64,000 bases of DNA from Ichthyophthirius multifiliis (lineage: Eukaryota > Ciliophora > Oligohymenophorea > Hymenostomatida), in NCBI RefSeq assembly GCF_000220395.1, contig NW_004085960.1, forward strand, positions 1-64,000. Direction: 5' to 3'. The translations under genes were made by a program, and so were the position numbers. The notes under the pieces are model-generated. The model did not search any database. It was given only the letters and a program-made list of their open reading frames with translations, and had not been told where the DNA came from. Below, in pieces: positions 12,815-25,690 of the stretch (its first letter is position 1; every line of letters begins with the position of its first letter).

Positions 12815-13282
12815 TTAAAAGTTTTTGATTTTTTTATTTCATTCATTTTTATATTTTACTTTTATAAATAATAATTATATTGTTTATTTTTTATTTTTTA
12901 TTATTAATATTATATTTTATTTTATTATTATTTTTGAACAATATTAAAGTTATATTATTATTAAAAATGTATTCATTCTCTTATTTTTATATAAAAAAAA
13001 TATTTTAAAAAATAAAAATGAGTAATAAAATATATATTTAAATTAGGAAAAAATAACTCTTAAAATAAAATTATATAAATAATTTACTTTATTTTATTAA
13101 ATAAAATTTATTAATAATTTAATAAATTTTTATAAATTTAAATGTAATCATATATATATATATTATTTAATTATGTCATATAATATTAAGTAATATATTA
13201 TATATACTATGTAAATTAAATATATTTATATTTATATAAAAATAATTTTTATTAAAAAAAAATACTCCAAACTAAAATAATT
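12815..13282. other. Intergenic AT-rich DNA
   Basis: A/T-rich with an AT dinucleotide stretch near 13150. No gene seen. Confidence 0.6.
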
Positions 13283-13813
13283 ATGAATAGCTATATTTTA
13301 TATAGAATAAAAATGTTTATAGAAATATTAAATTTAAAACCTAAATTACTTTAAAATACAAAAAAAGCAGAAAGAACATTAAAATTATATATTGTAAAAT
13401 TAATATAACAAAGAAGATTTTGAAATATAATAAATTTTTTGACAATATAATCTATTATTTTAAAACAAAACATTAAATAAAGATATTTTATTTGTGAAAA
13501 AATATTAAAATGTAAATATTTTTATAATGACTCTTTTTTATAACTAAATTAAAAAGGTTAACATCAGATATAAAAATACTTACTTAAGAGTTATTAAATC
13601 AAATAACTTCAAAAGTTGAAAAATTAGAAAAATAAATAAAGCTTTAGTTAAAAATAATTAGTTATTACTGAAGAATCTAAATAATAAAAAAAACATCGAA
13701 ATAAGTCGCTTTATTAGTAATACCTATACAAAATAGTCTTTAAAGAAATAATATTAATTTCTTATAAAAATTTTAAATCTATAATTAATTAAAAAAATAA
13801 TAAAAAAATTTGA
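13283..13813 (+). CDS. Possible small gene with one in-frame TGA
   Basis: From ATG (13283) the frame reads 46 codons to a TGA at 13421-13423, then stays open in the same frame to a second TGA at 13811-13813. The second half has protein-like composition, with CEKILKCKYFYNDSF and LVITEESKQQKKHRNKS. No intron that removes the first TGA in frame is obvious. Options are a short gene starting downstream, a decayed gene, or a base error. No family recognised. Confidence 0.3.
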
Positions 13814-14557
13814 TGCAGTAAAATAGATTAAGTAAATTTTTTGATTATATTTTGTTAAATGAGAAATGATATAATCATATGTATATTATTTTAAATATAA
13901 TTTTGAGATTTATTTTTATTGGTAATATTTTAAAAAAATAGTTTTTAATATTAAACTTATTTTAAAAAAAACTTTTTTGAAAATAAATAAAAAATAATAT
14001 TTTTTAAAAATATATTTTCTTAGTTTAAATTTATTTTTGTAATTAAATAAAAAAATTTACAAACTTTTGATTATTTTAGATATTTAAATAAAAAAATTAT
14101 ATATTAAACACAATTTTTTTAATATAAAATTTAATTTGAAAATAATATTTTTTTTTATTTAAAATAAAAAAAAAATTAGATATAATTTTATTTAAAACAA
14201 AAAATATTAATTATCTTAAAAAAATTTAAAGTAAAAATAAAAATTTCAAACTTTATACAATAGTAATAAAGTATTATAATAAATAAATATATATATAAAT
14301 AAATATATATATATATATATGCATATATTTAAATTAAAATATTGTAAAAAATTTAAACTAGTCAAAAAACATAAAAAAATTAACTATCATATCTGCTATA
14401 ACTAAATATTTATATAATTTCAATTTTTCAATAAAATTATAAAATTTATAGTTATAAGAAAAATTTATTTATATATAAATATATACAATTATTTTTTTAT
14501 TTATTCAAATTATAAATTATTACAAAAATAAGAAAAAGAATAAAAAAATAAATTAAA
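13814..14557. other. Intergenic with (AT)n stretch
   Basis: A/T-rich spacer with an (AT)n run near 14285-14330. No gene seen. Confidence 0.6.
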
Positions 14558-16836
14558 ATGAATCGTAGTATTAATTTATAAAATAAGTCTAAAGAAAAGC
14601 TTAATTTTTTACAAGAAACAGCAAAGCATTAAAATTAGACGATTCATAAATAATCTTTAAGCAAAAAAATATAGTATATATAAAATAAAAAAAACAAACT
14701 ATAAAAAAAAATGTTTATAACTAAAAAATAGTTTATCTTTATTTTAATCAACAAATAATAATAACAATAAAAGTAAAGATAAACTAATTATAAAAAAAAA
14801 TAAAAAATCAAACGATAGTTAGCTGAAAGATTCGAAAATTTCAGAAAAATCGCATATTTTAACTAAAAAAAATTAAAACAATAAAGAAAATAGATCAACT
14901 TCCTCATTTGAAAAAAAATTCTAAACATTAATTCTTAACTAAAAATATATTTAACAAAAGAAAAGAATTTAATTATAAACATATGATTTAACAAATATGA
15001 AAAATATATTATAAAAAACAATAGAAGAAAAAGTAAGATAAAAAAAATATATATTAAACACAATAAAAAAATAATATATAAATAGGATTAAAGTCAAACA
15101 AATAAAAAATAAAATTCTTTGAAAAAATTTATTTAAGTAGAAAACTACTTATAAAATAGATCATATTAAATTTCCTCTATAAAAAAACTTAAATTTAAAG
15201 CGAAAAACACCTTGAAAAAAAATTAAAGACAATATTAGACCTAAAAGAACTTTTTTAAGCCTCTAAACAATTAAATTTAAAAAATTTTTTTTTAAAAAAT
15301 AAACAGATTCAAAATTTTCTAGTAAGTAAAAGTCAACTCAAAAACACGAAAAAACTCAAAGTTCTTAAAATATTCTAAACTCTTCTTAAAATATATAAAA
15401 TAATATAAATATTTAAAGCTAATAAACTATTTAAAATGTTTTTAATTCTTAAAATATTTAGTCTTCTTAAAATATCATTAATAAATAAAATAATTAAATT
15501 TCTTAAAATATTTAGAATTCATAAAATATAAATATTTCTTCAAATATTTAAGATTAATAAAAATTTACAAATTAATAAAAAAATTAAAATTCTCAATATA
15601 ATTATATTCCAATTACTTAAAGCATTTTAAATTTATAAATACATGAAAATTCATAAACTAATTAAAGCTAATAGGCTATTTAATATCCTTAAAATGTTTA
15701 AATCTCTCAAAATTAATATAATTAAAATTCTTAATATAATATTAACATCAAAAATAATAATAACATTTTACAAGAAGATTAATAAAATGCTCTTGATTAT
15801 TTAAAGTCTTAATAAAACGAAACAAATAATCAAAATCAGCTTTAATTATATGTTACATAAGTAAAAAATACTCCTTTAACCCAAACAACAATATATTTAA
15901 GTGAAAACACCTAAAAAAGAGAGGAAAACATTCCTAAGCCAAATTAATTATAGCTACATAAATAACATTACTATAAAAGTACAATAGTAGAGGCTTTCTA
16001 AAATCACACCAACTAAAAAGCAACATATATTTTGGCACGAAATCATCTAATCCAAAGCATAAATTGTGTATAATTAGCCAAATTATTAAAACCCCTTCCC
16101 TAAGATATTTTAGATTAGAAAAAAGTTTATCTACCAAATACAAATAAAAAGACAATAATTTTTGATTTAGACGAAACACTAATACATTGTACCGAAACTG
16201 CAAATTTTCAAGTTCCTATATCTGTTACTTTTCCTACAGGAGAAATTATTAATGCAGGAATAAATATAAGACCTTATGCTATACATATATTAAAAGAATT
16301 AAATTAAATATATGAAATCATAGGCATATATTTTTTAAATTATTTTATTTATTTATTTTATTTAAAAAAATAAATAAAAAAAATTAAAGTTTTTACAGCA
16401 AGCCATAGTTGTTATGCTAATGTTGTTCTTGATTATCTTGATCCTGAAAAAAAAATAATTTAACATAGATTTTTTAGAGAGCATTGTGTATATGTAGAAG
16501 GAGTCTATATAAAAGATCTAAGTATAATTTAAAATAGGTTTAATTTTTTAGAATTTATGTATTTATTATATTTTATTTAAATATAGAAAAATTGAAGATA
16601 TGATAATAGTTGATAATGCTTGTTATTCATTTTCATTTTAATTAGAAAATGGACTACCTATAGTCCCTTTTTATGATGATTAAAGTGATAAAGAATTAAT
16701 TCATTTATATCATTATTTGAAAAATATTTAACATGAAAAAGATTTTAGAATTGTAAATAATAAATTCTTAAATTTAACTAAATTTTCAAATTTTTAAAAT
16801 CCATATGATTTAATTAACGAATTATTTTTAAAATGA
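14558..16836 (+). CDS. CTD-like (FCP/SCP family) phosphatase, Q/N-rich N-terminus
   Basis: The C-terminal third is an FCP1/NIF-type haloacid-dehalogenase phosphatase domain. It has the catalytic DLDETLIHC motif (DxDxT), then FTASHSCYANVVLDYLDP, HRFFREHC and IIVDNACYSFSFQLENGLP, the family's order. These enzymes remove phosphate from serine, classically on RNA polymerase II CTD. The first half is long, basic and Q/N-rich, with a repeated SQNIQ-like unit (15350-15780) made from TCTTAAAATATT-type DNA. Four introns are clear: 14674-14731 and 15033-15085 in the N-terminal part, a GC-AG intron at 16324-16389, and 16538-16586. Between 15200 and 15300 one frame change remains unexplained (homopolymer or missed intron). 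Kinship to Dullard/SCP versus other branches cannot be settled here. Confidence 0.85.
16324..16389 (+). other. GC-AG intron in phosphatase gene
   Basis: Alignment to the family requires EII-VFTASH, which is obtained only by splicing ATAG|GCATAT... to ...TTAAAG|TT. The donor is therefore GC rather than GT; no GT lies close enough to serve. Length is 66 bp. Confidence 0.7.
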
Positions 16837-16929
16837 AAAAAAATAATATTTTATTATTGTATTTATATATAAATATTTTTTTCTTTATTAATAAATAAAA
16901 AATAATTTAAATATAATATTATAAAATCT

Positions 16930-18812
16930 TCAAATTACATTATAATTATTTTTATATATTTATATGTATAATTCTACTATATCGCTTATTATATCTTTTC
17001 TGAATTTTTTAAGTTTATAAATAGCTTGTATTATATATATTAATTGTTATTTTAACAATAAAAAAGATTTAAAGTATCTATTTATATAGTTATCTACGTC
17101 TAAATGTTTTAATTATTTACTATTAGTAAGTATATAGTGTAAAAATTAGCTTTTATCTTTAATTTTATATATATTTGTAAATAAAATTAATGTTTTTAAA
17201 TTTTCAAATTTATAATGTTGAAAAGTTTCATAGAAACAATTTTAAAGTTCTAAGCAAATCCTATTGTTAAATTTAATATAAAATTATTAATTATTAATGT
17301 TTTTAATTTTTTTAAAAAAACTTTTTTCTTATTAAATAAATGTGTAAATCTATTAAATTCTAATTATTTATTTAAATTAATTTTATTATGATGAAAAGTT
17401 ATTAATCGTTAATATTATTTTAAGAACTAATAAAAAATTATATAAAAATATAAATAATTTAATACAAATAAAAATATAAATATATATATATATATTTATA
17501 TATTTATATATTTATATATTTATATATATTTTTTTTTTTTTATTTTTTTGTACATTATTTTTAATATCTGAAGCTTATAATTAAATAATTAATGAAATAT
17601 TTTTTATTATTAGTTGTATTCTATTTAAATTTAATCTATATTTATTTCTAATTAATTAATATTTTTATTATTTTTAAGAACTTTTAAAATCTGTTAATAA
17701 TTATCATCATTTATATTAATATCTAAATTTAAAGAAACTATATTTGTTGTGTTTGAAGATATTATATTAAAAAATTATTTATTAAAAACGCATTAACTTA
17801 TAATTTAGTTTTCACATTACAAAGAAATATTAGTTAAATTGTTCAAATTTATATTTTAAAATTTTTGAATAATTTATTAGCCTTTTTATAAACAAAAGTT
17901 TTCTTAATTTAAATTTGCATCATCTTCTTCTTGTTCACTTTTTTTTTATATTATTAATATTATTTTTTTAACAAAAATATATTACTCTATAATATTAATA
18001 GATATTTTTTATAAAGTCCTTTTTTTTAAAATATTATTAAATAAATATTAATTAAAATTTTCAAGACATTTTCCTATTTTTTTTTAAAAAAAAAACAAAC
18101 AGGTATATTTATTATATACCAGTAAATTTTGAAATAATATAAGAAAGTGATATTTATTATAATTTTGGAAATTATTTTTATATATTAAGCCCATTTTAAT
18201 ATAATTAATAATATTCATATTCTAAACATATAATATTTTAAAAAATATCTAAATTATTTTTAAATCTTTTTATAATTTTGCATTTAATAAATAAAATTAT
18301 AATAATTACTCATATAGAACATTTAATTAATTCGCATAATTTAAAATTAAGTTTTTTAAATTTTAATAATTTTCTATTGAAAGTTCATCTAACTATACAA
18401 TTATATACTTATTTTTTATCAGATTTAAAAACTCTTTATTAAATCTATTTTTATTTATTTAATATTTTTTTATTTTTAATATTTATATATACCCTTCAAA
18501 GCATTTGATTCCCTTCATTTTAAACTCTACTTTCGGACAATATAATAATTTTTTATATATATTTACATCTTCGTAATTATCTTCATTAATAATAGCTTTT
18601 TACATTTCTTATTATTATTAATATTATTACTTATAAAGATCTTAGTTTATTTAATGTGACTATTATTTTAAATATATTTATTTATGACAATATAAGTTTT
18701 TGTCTTCTAATATTAAAATGCATTTTTCACAGGCTTTATTTACAGTTAACCCATGTTTAATTTATAAATAGCATACTTAGTTTTTATAGCAAAAATAGCA
18801 ATTTTCATTCAT
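16930..18812 (-). CDS. Leucine-rich-repeat protein with Cys-rich N-terminus
   Basis: The start at 18812 reads MNENCYFCYKNQVCYLQ. It is followed by spaced Cys/His residues (ACEKCI, LYCHK, LLYCP), suggesting a small zinc-binding module in the first 120 residues. After two AT-rich introns (near 18436-18485 and 18075-18121) the protein becomes Leu/Asn/Ile-rich with LRR-like periods, for example IVSLNLDININDDN, then LKVLKNNKNINQLEI, and later LKHLDVDNYI. It ends at the TGA at 16930-16932. The frame changes two or three times at A/T runs between 17300 and 18000, so the model is approximate. LRR proteins usually bind other proteins; no partner is indicated. Confidence 0.55.
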
Positions 18813-19349
18813 TTATTAATTTATATTATTTTTTAAAATATAAAATTTAAGATAAAAATATATATAAAATAATTTTATTCTTTTTTTTTAAAAAAAAAAA
18901 AAAATTTAAGAATTTTTTTTCTTAAATTTTAACTATAATAATATAAAATTTATTTCAATTATATTTATGTGATCTTAATATAAATGAATATATTAAATAT
19001 ATAATTATCTAAAAAAGAATGAATTATTATTATTTTTATAACAAAGTAAATTATATTTAAAATAAATTTTAATTAAAAACATTAATAATTTAAGATAATA
19101 TTTACATAATTACATTTTTTTAGTAAAAAACTAATGATTTCAAAAAAAAACAAAAAAAGCATATATATATATATAATTTTAAATAATTAATAAAAAATTC
19201 TTTATATATTCGTTGAAAAATAATTATTATATATATTTTAAATTAAAACAAAAAAAACATATATACTCACTAAAAATAATTAAAATATATTAATATATTC
19301 AAATAAAAAAAACACATACTCTTAAATAAAATAAATAAATAATAAAAAA
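18813..19349. other. Intergenic between divergent genes
   Basis: Holds poly-A/T runs and short (AT)n stretches, including two A-rich tracts near 19150 and 19250. No gene seen. Confidence 0.6.
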
Positions 19350-20575
19350 ATGAATTATTAAAATATAGATGACTCTATACCAAATTTCAAAGAAACCGAC
19401 ATAATAACATATGGCGAACAATAAGAAGAATTTTCCCAGATTTTAGAAATAAATTAAAGAATTTTAGACACCAGTTATAGTGAACGTTTATTATGCTTTT
19501 TAAATATAGATGATTCTCGTAATTAAAAAACAGTAATTTAAACCAAAAACTAATAATAATAAAAAATGGTAATAGATAGGCCTCCTTTATCTTAAAGAAT
19601 AGAAAGTAAATGCACAGCAAAAGATAAAAATAATTAAGGAAATTAAACTACTATTAATAATAATAAAATGACACATTATTAAAACATATTATTAAATGAA
19701 ACTAAAATAAAATAATAAAAAAGCTTATATTCATTAGAAAAATATAAACAAAAAAGTACAAGAAATCGTTAAAATTACTATTCTTAAAACAAAATAACAA
19801 ATTTTTATGATAACTAGTAAGCAAATATAAACCCTTAAATATAAAATAATAACTAAAACATATAAGTAAAAAATATGTTTATATATATATATAAATAAAA
19901 TAAATATAGATTAATATTCTCCATGAGTCAATAAATGTTTAAAAGAATATCAAAAATCAAGATGAAATTTAAGAAGATTATAAAGAATTTTTAAATATGA
20001 TTGAAAAAATAAAATTATAAAACATTAAATTGATGATATTAATAAAATTATTAATAAAACAGAACTTTTTCTAATAAAATAAATTAAGATCACTAAAAAA
20101 ATCAAATCTAAACTAAAATTTATGATTCATTTTAATTTGTTAATTCAAAATATATAGAAATGATGGGTAATTTTTAAAAAACTTTCATCAAAAGGAATGA
20201 AACATAAGATAACAGTAAAGTTTATATGAATAAAAAAAGTAAAACTTAAGATAAAAATATTATATATCAATATGAAACAGCAAAAGAAAAAGAAAATAAT
20301 AATTTATTGTAATAATACAATATTTCTGGAAAAAGTATAGAAAAAATGAAAATTGAAAAATAAAAAAGCTTTGAAAAAAGTTAAATTTAAAATAAAAATA
20401 TATACGAAATTTAATAATATTAACCATATAATTAATAAATAATATAAAAATACTAAATATTAGATAAAATTAAATTTAAGAATAATGATTTACAGGATTA
20501 CATAAACATATAATAATAATAAAAAAATTAATAAAATATATATAAATAACATTAATAATAATAATAATAATAAGA

Positions 20576-20616
<41 letters not shown>

Positions 20617-20822
20617 TATAATAATAATAAAAATAATAATACAAAGATTAATAATAATATTAATATTTATAATTTTAATAATAATAATATATGTAATATT
20701 AATAATAATAGATATAATAGTTATAATTATAACAATAACAATAACATTAGTATTAATAATAATTAATATTAAAAGCAAATAACAATTAAAAAAAAAAACA
20801 ATTCAATAACTTAATTTTGTGA
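19350..20822 (+). CDS. Gln-rich protein with poly-Q tail encoded by TAA repeats
   Basis: The N-terminus, MNYQNIDDSIPNFKETDI, is followed by segments such as EFSQILEINQRILDTSYSE and VIDRPPLSQRIESKCTAKD. A 44-bp intron (19866-19909) interrupts it. The C-terminal 100 residues are almost pure glutamine because a (TAA)n microsatellite lies in the frame where TAA is read as Gln, broken by Tyr, His and Lys. The coding frame exits the repeat into KANNNQKKKQFNNLIL and a TGA. One frame slip lies between 19990 and 20110. The opposite strand of the repeat would give a meaningless poly-Ile frame. No domain recognised; a low-complexity, possibly condensate-forming protein is an inference. Confidence 0.6.
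20505..20770. repeat. (TAA)n-type microsatellite, coding
   Basis: An imperfect run of TAA/TAT/TAC-type triplets about 265 bp long. It lies inside the preceding gene and is read mostly as Gln. Confidence 0.85.
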
Positions 20823-20911
20823 ACAAATATATCTATAAAATATATAAATAAACAAAAGTATTTTTTTTATTTTTTTATTTTTTTTTAAATAAAAATAACT
20901 AAATTAAAAAA

Positions 20912-21861
20912 ATGAATAAAATATTAAAAAAAACAAACATGCTGTTTATTTTATATTAACTATTCTAATTATTTGCCATAAAAATGTATGAAAATAAATA
21001 ATTTTTTAAGTCTTAAAAAGCTTCATTATTAATAGGATTTGCTGCATTTTTTTTCCAAAAAAAGACCTATTCAAGATTTTAAATAATGCTTTTAATTTAA
21101 AATGAAATTGTTTTATTTTTAAAAATGTAGAATATAAAAATATCCAAAAAAATAATTTTTATTTCTTTCATATTTTTAATATATTCACTATTTGGAAAAA
21201 AATAGTAAAAAAAAATTCAAAAAATATACCGTATTTAAAAAGAAGAGGATTAAAATTCCAAATACGATGTTTTTTTTCCTTGCCGAAAAAAAATGAAGGA
21301 AAAAATATTAAACAAATCCAAAAATTATTCTATTTTAATTCTAAAACATAAATGTTTATTCCTTTCAAATAATATAATATCGTTATTCTTTTATAAAATT
21401 AGTCAAAAACAGACCTTTTTTTCAACTTGTTTTCTTCTTTTTTTGCTTAAAGAGGGTTTATTGTATTTTCGATTTGCCCTTAAGATTTTTATGAAGTTTA
21501 AAATTTTCTAAATTTTATATTAAGTTCTTAATTTTTGTAAAAAATTGATTTCTCATGTAATCTTTCAATTATTGGATTCTAAGAAAGTGCTAAAATAGCA
21601 GTTTAAACTGCCTAAAATGATTAAAGAATAAAGGGGTTTTGTATCACTTTTGAATTATCGGTTTGGTCTTTGGAAGATTTTGAAATTAATGAAGGTATTT
21701 AATAAAAATTTTTAAATATTAATGGAGTTAGAGGGGATAAAATGAACACTTTTTTGGAAAAAAGCTTTAATAAATGTATTGAAAATATTCATTAAGGAAA
21801 TTTCATTTAACTAATTAGTTAATCATTAGAAAACTTTTTAAATAATTTTGTTTTTGTTTGA
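20912..21861 (+). CDS. Membrane-anchored alpha/beta-hydrolase-like protein
   Basis: The start reads MNKILKKTNMLFILYQLFQ, followed by two hydrophobic segments (ASLLIGFAAFFF and IIFISFIFLIYSLF) in the first 110 residues, so the N-terminus is probably membrane-bound. After RRGLKFQIRCFFSLP the C-terminal 200 residues look like an alpha/beta-hydrolase core: a strand YNIVILLQNQ, a helix-strand FFAQRGFIVFSICP, the turn IIGFQESAKIAVQTA in the place of the nucleophile elbow, and RIKGFCITFELSVW. The elbow reads G-F-Q-E-S rather than G-x-S-x-G, so it may be catalytically inactive or only distantly related. One frame slip of a base lies near a nine-A run at about 21205. The 89-bp gap to the upstream gene on the same strand is short. 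Confidence 0.55.
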
Positions 21862-22892
21862 TTTTCTATTTATATATACATTATGCATTACTTGTTTGTA
21901 TTTTTTTATATAAATGAATCAAAATAAAGAGGCTGTTTTGCATTTTTTTTGATTGAGTTTTATAAAATAAAATAAAATAAAATAAAAAAATATATATATA
22001 AACAAAAAATGCATTATGATATTAGTTTTAGTAATTTTATTTTTGTTTTGATATATGTAAGTATATATGTTTTTTTTTTTATAAATTTACATTTTGTCAT
22101 TATTATAAAATATATTCTTATTTATATTTTAAAAAATTATTTTTATTTGATGTATTTTTAAAAAATTTTAGACTATAAATATATATATACTTAAAATAGA
22201 CTTTTTATTACCTTTTAAGAAAAATCGGTATATTCTATATTAACTTTGGAATTTTATCACAATAGTTTAAATATTATTAAAGATATTTATTTAATATAAA
22301 TTTTTAAATTTAATATATGTTTAGTAAAAATTTTATATTTATTTTTTATATTTATATTTATATTTATATTTTATTTTATTAAAAAATCATGTATATTTTT
22401 ATTTTTTTTATTTTTTTCTAATTTTGTCTTCGTAAATAATATTTAATATTTTTAAAATTATTATATTTATTCATATTATTATTATTTTTTATATTTTTTA
22501 AATTTATTCTTGTTTGTTTATATTGATTTTTTCATTTTCTTTTAATAATATTTTTATTCTCATTTTTATTTATTTAATATGATTATGTTTTTCTTATTAT
22601 TATTTTAGACATATTATTTTATTATTAAAAATTTAATTATTAAAATTTAAATTATTTTATTAAATTTATTTTATTTTTAAATTAAAGTATATAAATAATC
22701 TTTTTACAAATAAATAAGTAAAAAAAATTATTTATATTTTTAATAATTACTTTATAATATATTTTATTCATTTATCTGTATTCTTTATTTTTATCTTTCA
22801 ATAAATTTTTATTAGAGTCTTTTATTTTTTTTTAAATCTAAAATACATATTAACTAAAATTATTTATTTTAATTTATAAAATAAATAAAAAT
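21862..22892. other. Intergenic AT-rich DNA
   Basis: About 1 kb of T-rich then A-rich sequence with a short AAAAT pentamer run near 21965. No gene seen. Confidence 0.6.
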
Positions 22893-24042
22893 ATGTATAA
22901 TTATTATTAACATCGTAATTTATCTAAAAGTCATTAATATTATTAATTGATTATACAGAAAGCTTTATATTAAAAATATTCAGCATCTTAAATTTATTAT
23001 TATACGAAAGATATACATGACTTATTATATAATTAAATAACTAAGAATACAATAAAAATTATTGATTTTTACACATATGATGACGATTAAAATTATTTTA
23101 AAAGGTTTTATCAATAAAAAGAGTATTAAAATAAAATGGAATTAATTGTCGAATATTATAAATATCATACAGATATTCCTAGATTATTTATGTTACCAAT
23201 AACAATGCCTTTAAACAAATTTCATAATTAAAAAAGAAAATATATATATTAAAAAATAAATAAAATTATATGTTATGAAATTTAGTAAAAGGAAGAAATT
23301 AAATAAATGAAGGAAAGTTTATACGTATAATAATAAAATATGTTAAGAGAACTTGAAAGTTAAAATAGTTTTAAGAGTGTAACAATAGAATAAATAAATT
23401 AAAAATTAAAATAAATCTTAAATTAAACCAAAGAATCATATTATAGTAGTTTTACAATGTTGGAAGATGATGATAATTAAAAAAAATCATTAAATTCTTT
23501 TTAGAAATTCCTTAAATAAAAAAAAATCGATATTTAAATAAAGTAATTTATAGATATTAGTAAAAAAAAACAGTATAAAAAATAATTAGTTTTTAAAAAA
23601 TAGAATAAGAATAAAATTTGAAAAATATGATATAATAAGAAAATGAAAAAACAAATTTTAATGAGATTTAATAAAAATAAAATAATGAAATTAATAATGA
23701 AGATACTAATAAAACTAAAGAAATATAATGTAATACATAATTGAAAAGTTAAAATATATAAGAAATTAAAAAAATACAATAAAAGATATAAATAATCAAT
23801 AATAATATACTGATAAATCAGATAAAATATAATGTAATTATATTTAAAACTAAAGAAAAAAAATAATACAATATAAATATAAAAATGTATAATAAATAAA
23901 TACAAGTAATAATATTAATATTAATATTAATATTATAAAAAAGAATAATATAATTATTAGAAAAAATTATAGTAATAATAAAAATTAATATAACAATAAT
24001 AATAACTATAATAATAACTATAATAATAACAATAGTAATAAC

Positions 24043-24093
<51 letters not shown>

Positions 24094-25317
24094 TATAATA
24101 ATAATAATAATCATAATATCAAATATAATAATAACAATAATAAAAATTTACAAATATAAATAATAATTAAAAAAACACTTTAGATTTAAATATATTTTTT
24201 AGCAAAAGTAAAAAATAAAGTCAATCAAATATTTAAAATACTCAATTTACTCCACTAAGAAAATAAATATAAAATAAACAAGATTATTAAAAACTTCAAA
24301 CTACTCCTTCTTAAAATTATAAAATACTTCTATAAAAAAAAAAATCAAAGCTTGATTTTTATTAGATGCACAATAATTTATAATAAATATCAGTATCTAA
24401 TATTTCCAGTAGAAAACCAAGTTCTCCTTAAATATATTTTAATTATTTTTTTAAATCCAATAATATGGAATATGATAAATATAAATCTTGTGAAATATCA
24501 AAAGAAAATCCTAGTGAATATTTAAACTTTGATTATATATAAAAAAATAAAAAATCTAATGATAGTATGTAAAAAAAAATCAATCATATTAATAAATAAA
24601 CATAAATATATAATCTTTATTAAAGAAATATCTAAAATTAAGTTTTTTGTAAAAATTTTAAATCTAAATAAAAAAATAGCTAATAAAATGTAATTTTTTT
24701 TTAAAAAAAAAAATAAAAAAAATAAAAAAAATAAGTTAATAAAAGATGTATATAAGTCAACTTTTTTAACCAGCAGAAATTAAAACAGTTAGGAAAACTC
24801 TAAAGAAAAACTAAAATTGAAAACATAAAACAGTAAACTTAAAATAAATACGATAAATTAAATATATAAACAATGTCAAAATAATATACTTTAGTTAATT
24901 AAAACAGCATCTAATTCTGTACATTGCCATAACCCAAAACTTAATTAATATTTTCATGTAAAATAATTATAATAATAAAGTGATAGATTAAATACGCTAT
25001 CGAACTCTTAAAAGAGAAGCATTTAAAAATTATAATCTCATGAAAACTATTAAAGTGTAATTTAAAAATAAATAAGTGAAAAACACAAATATAATAAAAG
25101 TGATATTGCATGTATTTAACAAAATAAAAAAAAAAAAATCACTTTTTATATTTAAAATTATTAATAAAAAAACGCGAATACTATTAATAAAGAGTAAAAA
25201 TTTCTTAATTTAAATAAATAAATATCTAATTCTCCATTATAAAGTATATATAAATAAAACTCCATTTAAAAAATTAAAAAAAATAATTTTAATAGTAAAA
25301 TTATAAAATAAATTTGA
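22893..25317 (+). CDS. Long hypothetical protein with conserved N-terminus and Q/N tract
   Basis: The start at 22893 reads MYNYYQHRNLSKSHQYYQLI and stays open through a well-formed N-terminal region containing FYTYDDDQNYFKRFYQQKE and YYKYHTDIPRLFMLPITM, then KFHNQKRKYIYQ. This first 140 residues look folded and conserved. A (TAA)n tract at about 23985-24115 follows, read as Gln in the starting frame and Asn in the next one. The C-terminal 330 residues are Lys/Asn/Ser-rich (SNISSRKPSSPQIYF and SNSVHCHNPKLNQYF), end at TGA 25315-25317, and contain a 46-bp intron (24690-24735). The frame changes between 23610 and 24000, so the middle is unreliable. No named domain is recognised. Confidence 0.55.
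23985..24150. repeat. (AAT)n microsatellite, coding
   Basis: Near-perfect AAT/TAA triplet run inside the gene above, flanked by imperfect AAC/TAT variants. Confidence 0.85.
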
Positions 25318-25690
25318 AAGATTATTCTTTAATTTTATTCTTATAAATCTTTATAAGAATAATTTTATAAAAATGGTATTAAATATTAGCTAATAAATAT
25401 TGTATTATAAAATAAAAATTTATAATTTATAAATAAATAATATTATTGTTTAAATTTTATTTTTAAAAATAAATAAATATAATATTTTAATAATAAATAA
25501 TTATATATATTAATAATAATATATATAAATATATATACATATTTATTTTTATGTAATTATACATATATATTTATTTTATTTATATGTAATTATAAAAATT
25601 TTTTAAGAATTAAATATAATATTTAAGATAAATAAAATATTAAAATTATATAAGGAAAAAAAATTATAAAAAATAAAAATATTATTAAAA
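25318..25690. other. Intergenic AT-rich DNA
   Basis: Short spacer with (AT)n-like stretches near 25500. No gene seen. Confidence 0.6.

Noticed and set aside
20476-24114. Poly-isoleucine frames on the minus strand
   Set aside because: They are the complement of the TAA/AAT microsatellites; the plus strand gives coherent genes with poly-Gln.
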